Source: WLNJ01 sp037131165
GTDB taxonomy: Bacteria; Actinomycetota; Thermoleophilia; Solirubrobacterales; Solirubrobacteraceae
Assembly (NCBI GenBank): GCA_037131165.1
Contig: JBAXRO010000082.1
Coordinates: 1 to 7,833, forward strand
Length of the DNA: 7,833 bases
Reading direction: 5' to 3'
Shown: positions 1 through 5,941 of the stretch, piece after piece
Numbering within the stretch: position 1 is the stretch's first letter
Layout: the number at the start of each line of letters is the position of its first letter
The notes under the pieces: model-generated
The model's input: only the letters and a program-made list of their open reading frames with translations
Databases searched by the model: none
Told to the model about the DNA's origin: nothing
Made by a program: the position numbers and the translations under genes

Positions 1-356
1 AGGCTCAGGCATCCCTCTAGCGCCCTCTCCTCATCGTCGCTTGCCCAGACGATCTTCGGGTTGACGAGGACGGTCGGCGGGGTGTCCTGCTCGATCCGGT
101 AGACGAACATCCGCTTGAGCGAACCGACCTGAGGTGCGGCGAGTCCGACTCCCGCAGCGTGCTCCATCAGCTCGGCCATCCTCCTTGCCTCGGCAGCCAG
201 AGCAGCGTCGAACGACGTGACCTCGCTCGCGACGCTGCGCAGGACCGGGTCGCCCCACTGCCTGACCGACTCGAGCGCGACCTTGCGCCGCAGAGATCTC
301 GCCTCGTCGACCTCGTCGCGATCGCCGTCCGCCGGGTGACCTTCGATTTCGCCCAT
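1..356 (-). CDS. def: Peptide deformylase, 5' part (runs off left edge)
   Basis: Peptide deformylase is a metal enzyme that removes the N-formyl group from the initiator methionine of new proteins. Translating the minus strand from the ATG at 356 gives 118 residues before the window ends. Two family signatures are visible: motif 1 GVGLAAPQVG (residues 69-78) and motif 2 EGCLS (114-118), whose Cys116 would be a metal ligand. The HExxH motif that supplies the other ligands lies beyond the edge. The core seems to begin around residue 25 (RKVALESVRQWGDPVLR), so about 24 acidic residues precede it compared with short homologues such as E. coli Def. No ATG, GTG or TTG occurs in frame closer to the core, so the ATG is kept. 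No Shine-Dalgarno is seen. It starts 9 nt after priA and is probably cotranscribed with it; fmt commonly follows in bacteria but is not visible here. Confidence 0.93.
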   Translation of the reverse strand, partial: MGEIEGHPADGDRDEVDEARSLRRKVALESVRQWGDPVLRSVASEVTSFDAALAAEARRMAELMEHAAGVGLAAPQVGSLKRMFVYRIEQDTPPTVLVNPKIVWASDDEERALEGCLS

Positions 357-365
357 GGCTCGATT

Positions 366-2519
366 CTAACCGGCGTCCACTTCGGTTCCGATCGCCGAAC
401 GCCGTCCGGCCGGTGTCGCCGCAGCGGCCGCGACCGCAGCCTCAACGGAGCCGACGAGGTGCTCGCGATCAGCTGACCGGACGAGGATCTGGCGCCTGTG
501 GCGCCCCCTCAGCCTGAACAGCGGTGCCGGTCCAAGCGGTTCGAGTCCGGACCCTTCAAGCAGCTCGACCACGGCCTGCGCAGCCGATTCGACATCCGCC
601 TCCGATTCGGATCCGAGCTGGATCCTCACGAGTGCCGCGGCCGGCGGGTACCCGAGCGCATCGCGGCGGGAGAGTTCCTCCTCGAGGAACCCGTCGGCGT
701 CATGCCTCGCGGCGAGCATCAGGACCGGCGAGTCGGGGGTGGTCGTCTGGACGAGCACACGGCCGCCACCGGGCCCCCGCCCTGCCCGTCCCGCGAGCTG
801 GGTCACCAGCTGGAACGTGCGCTCCTCGGAACGGAAGTCGGGGAAGCGCAGGGTCGAGTCGGCGTCGACCACGATCCCGAGCGTCACGTCGGGGAAGTCA
901 TGGCCCTTGGCGACCATCTGAGTCCCGATCAGGACCCCGGCCCTGGCCGACTGGAAAGCCGTCAGGAGATCGCCTGCGGCACCCTTGCGCGAGGCGGAGT
1001 CGGCGTCGAGCCTGAGAACCGGGAAATCGTCGGAGCCGACCAGCGAGCGGATCTGCGACTCGATCCTTTCGGTGCCGGCACCATGCCGCGAGACAGAAGC
1101 AGAGCCGCAGTCGGGGCAGTGATCGGGGACCGACTCGCGGTGACCACAGTGATGGCAACCGATGAACCCCTCGTTGCGGTGCAGGACGAGAGTCACGTCG
1201 CAGGCCGGGCACGTCCAGACCCGACCACACGATCCACATGACAGGTAGTTGGACCACCCCCTGCGGTTGAGCAGGACGATTGCCTTCCCACCCTCACGCT
1301 TGACGTTGGCCAAAGCCTCCACTGTGGCCGGGTGAAGGGCGCCACGGACCCCCTTCATGTCGAGGAGCTCGACCGGCGGCATCGGAGCGCCATCCGCCCG
1401 TCTGTCGAGCCTCAACCTGCGCAGCCTCCTCACGCTCTCGGGCCTGGGGGTCGCGCTGCCTGCCAGAAGCAGGCCACCCTCCTCCTCGGCCCGCCAGCGC
1501 GCCACCTCTCTGGCGTCGTAGCCGGGGTCGCCGTCGTTGCGGTACGCCGACTCGTGCTCTTCGTCCACGATCACAAGCCCGAGGTCCCTGACGGGGGCGA
1601 AGACAGCCGACCTCGGTCCGACGCACACCCTCGCCTCCCCGTCCGCGAGTCTGGTCCACTCGTCGTATCGCTCACCGGCCGAAAGACCCGAGTGGATCAC
1701 GCCGACCGTGTCCCCCAACCTCGCCGAAAACCGTGCCACAGCCTGTGGCGTCAGGGCGAGCTCGGGGACGAGCACCAACACACCCCTGCCCAGCTCGAGC
1801 GCCCGCTCGGCGGCGCCGAGGTAGATCTCGGTCTTGCCCGACCCGGTTACCCCGTGGAGCAGTATCCCGCGGCTGCCCGCAGCCGACTCGAGCTCGGCGA
1901 TCACTTCGGCGAGGACCGCCTTCTGGTCGGAGTTGAGCGCCGGCCTGATCCGCCCCGGGTCGTACCCGTCCGGGGCCGGCCTCCTGGAGACGCGTTGCGC
2001 CTCGATCGCGACAAGCCCGCGGGCCTCGAGCCTCCTGAGGCCCTGAGTGCCACCGGGAACATCCTTCGCACGAAGCGGCCCCCCGAGCAGCGCTTCGATC
2101 GCGTCCCTCTGGCCTTCCGTCAGGCGCTTCCCGCTCTCAAGGGCAGTGCGCCCCTCGACTGTCAGGGCGGCGTGAAGTGCGGTCTGCGGTCCCGCTCCGG
2201 CCCGTCCCCCTGGCGCGGCAACGAGCTGGAGCGCCCTTGCTGGGGTCGAACAGTAGGACGAGGCGACCCTCAAGGCCAGCGATACCAGTTCGGTCGGGAT
2301 CGCGGGGGCGACGACCGAGACCGGGGACGCGAGGCGTTCGACCGGGAGATCGGACCTGTCGTCGAGCTCGACGACGACCGACTCCAGCCTGCGTCCCGCG
2401 AACGGGACGATCAGCCGAGTGCCGACCGTCACCTCCTCGAAGTCGTCCGCCAGCAGGTAGTCGAACGGCCCGCGCAGCGCCCGGGCCGTCGTCAGCGGCT
2501 CGACCCTGGCGATCCTCAA
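366..2519 (-). CDS. priA: Primosomal protein N' / replication restart helicase PriA
   Basis: PriA is a superfamily 2 3'-to-5' DNA helicase that recognises stalled forks and reloads the replisome. From the TTG at 2519 the protein is 717 aa, close to the E. coli length. The N-terminal DNA-binding region (about 1-105, with GPFDYLL and VGTRLIVPF) is followed by Walker A GVTGSGKT (223-230), Walker B DEEH (319-322) and GSATPRPES (354-362). Four zinc-binding pairs follow: CGSC (428-431), CPAC (437-440), CHHC (455-458) and CPDC (468-471). The C-terminal helicase motifs are GTQMVAKGHDF (532-542) and QLAGRAGRG (574-582). All key residues are present. The frame stays open upstream to an ATG at 2714, but that lies 160 nt inside metK and encodes nothing PriA-like. 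The TTG sits just before the first conserved residues (RIARVEPLTTA) and 34 nt after metK. No good Shine-Dalgarno is seen, so the start is less sure than the gene. Confidence 0.96.
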   Translation of the reverse strand: MRIARVEPLTTARALRGPFDYLLADDFEEVTVGTRLIVPFAGRRLESVVVELDDRSDLPVERLASPVSVVAPAIPTELVSLALRVASSYCSTPARALQLVAAPGGRAGAGPQTALHAALTVEGRTALESGKRLTEGQRDAIEALLGGPLRAKDVPGGTQGLRRLEARGLVAIEAQRVSRRPAPDGYDPGRIRPALNSDQKAVLAEVIAELESAAGSRGILLHGVTGSGKTEIYLGAAERALELGRGVLVLVPELALTPQAVARFSARLGDTVGVIHSGLSAGERYDEWTRLADGEARVCVGPRSAVFAPVRDLGLVIVDEEHESAYRNDGDPGYDAREVARWRAEEEGGLLLAGSATPRPESVRRLRRLRLDRRADGAPMPPVELLDMKGVRGALHPATVEALANVKREGGKAIVLLNRRGWSNYLSCGSCGRVWTCPACDVTLVLHRNEGFIGCHHCGHRESVPDHCPDCGSASVSRHGAGTERIESQIRSLVGSDDFPVLRLDADSASRKGAAGDLLTAFQSARAGVLIGTQMVAKGHDFPDVTLGIVVDADSTLRFPDFRSEERTFQLVTQLAGRAGRGPGGGRVLVQTTTPDSPVLMLAARHDADGFLEEELSRRDALGYPPAAALVRIQLGSESEADVESAAQAVVELLEGSGLEPLGPAPLFRLRGRHRRQILVRSADREHLVGSVEAAVAAAAATPAGRRSAIGTEVDAG

Positions 2520-2553
2520 CTGGTGCGGCGTCCCGCTGAGACGCCCGGCCCGG

Positions 2554-3798
2554 TCAGAGTCCGGCAGCCTCGCGCAGGGCGTCGGCCTTGTCGGTCTCCT
2601 CCCAGCTGAATCCGTCACGCCCGAAGTGACCGTATGCCGCGGTCGGGCTGTAGATCGGACGGTGGAGGTCGAGCGACCGACGGAATGCACCGGGACGCAG
2701 GTCGAAGTGCTCATCGATCAGGTCTTGGATCCGTCCCCTGCCGATCTTCTCGGTCCCGAAGGTCTCGACCATCACCGAGACGGGGCGGGCGACACCGATG
2801 GCGTATGCGACCTGGACTTCGGCGCGGTCGGCCAGGCCGGCGGCAACGACGTTCTTGGCGACGTGCCGGGCGGCGTAGGCCGCGGAACGGTCGACCTTCG
2901 AGGGGTCCTTGCCCGAGAAGGCACCGCCACCGTGGCGGGCCATGCCTCCGTACGTGTCGACGATGATCTTGCGACCGGTAAGGCCGCAATCGCCGACCGG
3001 CCCACCGACGATGAACACGCCCGTCGGGTTGATCAAGAGGTCGTTGCGGACTTGGGCTTCGTCCCAGCTGACCGCCTCCTCGGCGAACACCGGCTTGATC
3101 ACTTCCTCCCAGAGACCTTCGGTGATCCGGTCGCGGGTGCCGGACTCGTCACCGACCAGCGAGTCGTCGCCGGCTCCGGGTGAGTGCTGGGTGGAGATCA
3201 AGACCTTCTCGACGGCGACGGGACGACCGTCTTCGTAGCGCACGGAGACCTGAGTCTTGCCGTCGGGGCGCAGGTAGTCGAGCGTCCCGTCCTTGCGGAC
3301 GGCGGTGAGCCGCTCGGCGAGCCGATGCGCAAGGTGGATCGGCATCGGCATCAGGTGCGGGGTCTCGTTCGAGGCGTAGCCGAACATCATCCCCTGGTCG
3401 CCTGCTCCAGCCTGCTCGGCCTCGTCCCCTTCGGCCTGCCCGGAGCGCACCTCCTCGGAGGCGTTGACTCCCTGGGCGATGTCCGGCGACTGCTTGTCAA
3501 CCCTGACGAGGACTTCGAGCTCGTCGGCGTCGAATCCGGGATCGAAACCGACGTAGCCGATGCGGCGAACCGTGTCGCGGACGATCCGGTCGAAGTCGAG
3601 GTCGGCCCCTGTCGTGATCTCGCCCGAGACGACTGCGAGGTTGGTGTTCACGAGTGTCTCGCAAGCCACGCGCGAGCCGGGATCGGCCGCCAGGCAGGCG
3701 TCAAGGACCCCGTCGGAGATCTGGTCGGCAACCTTGTCGGGGTGGCCTTCGGTGACCGACTCGGAGGTGAAGAGGTACGAGTTGTCGCTGGTGCTCAT
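2554..3798 (-). CDS. metK: S-adenosylmethionine synthetase (methionine adenosyltransferase)
   Basis: MetK joins methionine and ATP to make S-adenosylmethionine, releasing phosphate and pyrophosphate; it is a cytoplasmic tetramer in known cases. The 414-aa product starts at an ATG. It shows TSESVTEGHPDK (11-22) with the catalytic His19, the ATP-binding signature GAGDQGMMFGYA (131-142) and the glycine-rich loop GGGAFSGKDPSKVDRSAAYA (290-309). The C-terminal domain is complete. It is longer than the E. coli enzyme (384 aa), partly because of an acidic, hydrophilic stretch at about 114-130 just before GAGDQG, in the region of the active-site access loop. metK opens the metK-priA-def block, an arrangement familiar in Actinobacteria, where SAM synthesis has no direct functional link to priA or def. 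The upstream 94 nt contain inverted repeats and are described separately. No clear Shine-Dalgarno precedes the ATG. Confidence 0.98.
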   Translation of the reverse strand: MSTSDNSYLFTSESVTEGHPDKVADQISDGVLDACLAADPGSRVACETLVNTNLAVVSGEITTGADLDFDRIVRDTVRRIGYVGFDPGFDADELEVLVRVDKQSPDIAQGVNASEEVRSGQAEGDEAEQAGAGDQGMMFGYASNETPHLMPMPIHLAHRLAERLTAVRKDGTLDYLRPDGKTQVSVRYEDGRPVAVEKVLISTQHSPGAGDDSLVGDESGTRDRITEGLWEEVIKPVFAEEAVSWDEAQVRNDLLINPTGVFIVGGPVGDCGLTGRKIIVDTYGGMARHGGGAFSGKDPSKVDRSAAYAARHVAKNVVAAGLADRAEVQVAYAIGVARPVSVMVETFGTEKIGRGRIQDLIDEHFDLRPGAFRRSLDLHRPIYSPTAAYGHFGRDGFSWEETDKADALREAAGL

Positions 3799-3892
3799 GT
3801 GTTGTTGGCTCGCTCGTTCGGGGTTGGTGATGTTCGCGGGACGGCGAAAGGGTACCGAGTGACCGTTCGCACTCGTCCTGCCTCACGGCAGA
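3799..3892 (-). promoter_or_regulatory. metK leader / der-metK intergenic region with inverted and direct repeats
   Basis: These 94 nt form the longest non-coding gap in the window. Read in the metK direction, a hairpin with a five-pair stem and GTGA loop lies right after the der stop (3878-3891). Next comes the perfect inverted repeat CGAGTG-(8 nt)-CACTCG (3856-3875). It is flanked by GGACG/CGTCC arms (3874-3878 and 3839-3843) that could close around it, though they compete for a few bases with the neighbouring stems. An imperfect direct repeat, GCGAACGGTCAC and GCGAACATCAC, occupies 3859-3870 and 3827-3837. The function is unknown: it could be a structured RNA leader, an operator, or a promoter region. 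I do not recognise a SAM-I, SAM-II or SAM-IV riboswitch core in it. Regulatory status is inferred from position before metK and from the repeats. Confidence 0.4.
3878..3891 (-). other. Hairpin just after the der stop codon
   Basis: On the transcribed strand the sequence is CTGCC-GTGA-GGCAG, a perfect five-pair stem closed by a GNRA-type tetraloop and extendable by a U-G pair. It begins one base after the der stop codon. A terminator or attenuator role is possible, but no T-run follows in either direction, so a classical intrinsic terminator is not supported. It may instead be the first helix of the metK leader or protect the 3' end of the der message. Confidence 0.35.
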
Positions 3893-5260
3893 TTACCGGT
3901 CGCGTCCGCCGTCAACCCGGCGCGAGCTGTGTTCGACAAGGTCGATGATGATCGGCACGCCCTCGAGGTTGAAGCGCTCGCGCAGCCTGTTCTCGATGTA
4001 GTAGGCGTAGGCCTTGGTGATCCGCGAGCGGCTGTTCACCTGAATGGCGAACCTCGGAGGCGATGTCTCCGTCTGAGCTCCGTAGAGGAGCTTGAGTCGC
4101 TTTCCCCGGACTGCCGGGGGCTGGCGGGCTGCGACGATTTCGGAGAGGAACCTGTTGAGAGCGGGAGTCGGGATCCGTTCCGCGGCCCGGTCGGCGAGTC
4201 CGACCGCCTCCGCGAGCAGCCGGCTGACGTGGCGCCCGGTAAGCGCGCTGCAGGTGAGCACCCGCGGCCTAAGCCTCGAGCGCGATGCAACGAGGTCCTG
4301 AGCATCGGCCAGCACCTCGTCCGGGTCCCTGCCGCTGTCCTTGACCAAATCCCACTTGTTGAGCACCAATGCGGCCGCGCAGCCCGACTGCATCGCGAGC
4401 TCAGCGACGCGAAGGTCCTGCGAGGTCACGCCGTCGAGTGCGTCGCAGACGACGAGCGCGACTCCCGCACGCTCGGCCGCGCGGCGCGACCTGAGGGCAG
4501 AGGCCTGTTCGAGAGTCCCGTCGATCTTGGCATTCCGCCTGAGTCCGGCGGTGTCGACGAGCAGCAGCTTCCGCGGCCTGCCGCCACCGAGCTCCGCCGG
4601 GACCTCCAGCGGGGTGTCGATCGAATCCCGCGTCGTGCCCGCAACCTCGGAGACGATCACCCTGTCCTCACCGGTGAGGCGATTGACAAGCGAGCTCTTG
4701 CCAGCGTTCGGGCGACCGATCAGCGCCAGCCGTACGGGCTCTTCCGGCTCGGGGCCTTCGCCGGCCTCCTCCCCCATCAGGTCGCAGATTCGGTCGAGCA
4801 GGTCACCGGTCCCGAGACCCTCCGTGGCCGAGACGGGTTGGGGCTCGCCGAGGCCGAGCCTGTGGAACTCAGCCGCCTGGGGCATCACTCCGACGCTGTC
4901 GCACTTGTTGGCTGCGACGACGACCGGCAGATCCGAACGGCGCAGGATGTCAGCGACCTCCTCGTCACCGGGCCTCAGTCCCGCCTTTGCGTCAACCACG
5001 AACAGGACCGCGTCGCAGTCGTCGAGTGCGGCCCTCGCCTGCCTGCGGATCGCCTCCCCCATCGAGTTGCGCTCTGCCTCGTCGATTCCCCCAGTGTCGA
5101 CAAGGGTGAAAAGCCGACCGTTCCACTCGGCCGGGATCTCCTTGCGGTCGCGGGTCACCCCCGCCGTCTCATGGACGACGGCCTCGTGGGTCCCGCTCAA
5201 GCGGTTGACGAGTGAACTCTTGCCCACATTGGGGTAGCCGACGACGGCGATCTTGCGCAC
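3893..5260 (-). CDS. der: Ribosome biogenesis GTPase Der (EngA)
   Basis: Der is an essential GTPase with two tandem G domains that helps assemble the 50S ribosomal subunit. The 455-aa product has both domains complete. G domain 1 carries GYPNVGKS (8-15), DTGG (55-58) and NKCD (118-121). G domain 2 carries GRPNAGKS (182-189), DTAG (236-239) and NKWD (301-304). An acidic linker (about 163-175) joins them, and a C-terminal KH-like domain (about 365-445) follows, so the order and length are standard. The start codon is a GTG at 5260, placed directly before the first beta strand (RKIAVVGYPNVGKSS). No Shine-Dalgarno is visible. The gene follows cmk by 56 nt; a cmk-der neighbourhood is common in Gram-positive and actinobacterial genomes, which supports cotranscription. 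Confidence 0.97.
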   Translation of the reverse strand: MRKIAVVGYPNVGKSSLVNRLSGTHEAVVHETAGVTRDRKEIPAEWNGRLFTLVDTGGIDEAERNSMGEAIRRQARAALDDCDAVLFVVDAKAGLRPGDEEVADILRRSDLPVVVAANKCDSVGVMPQAAEFHRLGLGEPQPVSATEGLGTGDLLDRICDLMGEEAGEGPEPEEPVRLALIGRPNAGKSSLVNRLTGEDRVIVSEVAGTTRDSIDTPLEVPAELGGGRPRKLLLVDTAGLRRNAKIDGTLEQASALRSRRAAERAGVALVVCDALDGVTSQDLRVAELAMQSGCAAALVLNKWDLVKDSGRDPDEVLADAQDLVASRSRLRPRVLTCSALTGRHVSRLLAEAVGLADRAAERIPTPALNRFLSEIVAARQPPAVRGKRLKLLYGAQTETSPPRFAIQVNSRSRITKAYAYYIENRLRERFNLEGVPIIIDLVEHSSRRVDGGRDR

Positions 5261-5316
5261 GGTGATCAGTATGCCCGCAAGCGGGAGCGGGTCCCGTTCG
5301 GGGCGATCCGGCCCGC
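5261..5316 (-). other. cmk-der spacer with small inverted repeats
   Basis: This 56-nt GC-rich spacer contains three short perfect inverted repeats: CCCGC-AA-GCGGG (5274-5285), CCCG-TT-CGGG (5293-5302) and GGGC-(6 nt)-GCCC (5301-5314). The last two share bases, so they cannot both form. None has a T-run, and in DNA of this composition such short repeats are expected by chance. I see no promoter or terminator that would clearly split cmk from der. Confidence 0.2.
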
Positions 5317-5931
5317 TCAGCCTCGAGCCGCGTCGGCCATCTTGCGGATCCGCTCGACAACCTCTTCGACCGTCAGACCGGTCGTGTCGAGCCGCGTCGC
5401 CCCCTCAGCCGCCTCGAGGGTCGAACGTCCGTGGCCCGAATCGGCTGTGTCACGCAGGCGCTGGGCTTCGAGCACCTCAGCCGGATCGAGCCCCTGCTCG
5501 ACCGCCCTGCGCCTGGCCCTCTCCTCCTCATCGGCAAACAGCCAGATCCGCACCTCCGCGTCGGGGGCGACGACGGTGCAGATGTCCCTGCCTTCGGCAA
5601 CCCAATCCCCGGCAGCGAGGATCTCCCGCTGCCTTGCCACGAGCAGCCTCCTCACCTCGGGGTCACCGGCGACCGTCGACGCGGCTGCAGTCACCGCCGG
5701 GGAGCGCAGTCGCTCTCCGGGCGCTTCACCGTCGACCAACAGCGGGGGTCCCGGCTCAAGTCGGATCGCTGCCGCTGCCTCGGCCGGGGCAAGCCCACGC
5801 TCCAGCGAGGCGAGGGCCACGGCCCTGTACATCGCACCGGTGTCGAGGTGGGCGAATCCGAGAGTGCTCGCGACCGCCTTGGCTGTGGTGCTCTTGCCCG
5901 ACCCGGCGGGTCCGTCGATCGCGATGACCAT
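5317..5931 (-). CDS. cmk: Cytidylate kinase (CMP/dCMP kinase)
   Basis: Cmk phosphorylates CMP and dCMP with ATP, feeding the nucleotide pools for RNA, DNA and CDP-lipids. The 204-aa product begins at the ATG at 5931, immediately before VIAIDGPAGSGKST. Visible motifs are the P-loop GPAGSGKST (7-15), DTGAMYR (30-36, CMP side), AEGRDICTVV with the GRD turn (112-121), and the C-terminal RLRDTADSGHGRSTL (158-172) followed by LDTT. The open frame runs further upstream to 6153, but that part lies within aroA in another frame and is not Cmk-like. The protein is about 20 residues shorter than typical Cmk, with the shortening seemingly in the NMP-binding insert and the lid. The arginine expected three residues after Asp164 is a histidine, with Arg169 two positions later. 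It starts 10 nt after the aroA stop, which suggests translational coupling. Confidence 0.95.
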   Translation of the reverse strand: MVIAIDGPAGSGKSTTAKAVASTLGFAHLDTGAMYRAVALASLERGLAPAEAAAAIRLEPGPPLLVDGEAPGERLRSPAVTAAASTVAGDPEVRRLLVARQREILAAGDWVAEGRDICTVVAPDAEVRIWLFADEEERARRRAVEQGLDPAEVLEAQRLRDTADSGHGRSTLEAAEGATRLDTTGLTVEEVVERIRKMADAARG

Positions 5932-5941
5932 CGGCGACAGG

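Noticed and set aside
1332..2609. Plus-strand open frame (425 aa) opposite priA and the end of metK
   Set aside because: It spans two well-supported genes, has a composition dominated by Arg, Pro and Gly, and shows no motif. It is a shadow of the coding strand.
3878..3891. Intrinsic terminator after der
   Set aside because: The hairpin stem is short and no T-run follows on either strand.
3799..3892. Known SAM riboswitch
   Set aside because: I could not match the conserved cores of SAM-I, SAM-II or SAM-IV. The repeats are reported as unexplained structure instead.
3184..3948. Plus-strand 254-aa frame covering the metK 5' half and leader
   Set aside because: It is antisense to conserved MetK sequence and has no motif or credible ribosome site.
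3929..5215. Long plus-strand open frame (428 aa) opposite der
   Set aside because: der on the other strand has every expected GTPase motif. The plus-strand translation shows no recognisable domain and is an artefact of GC-rich codon usage.
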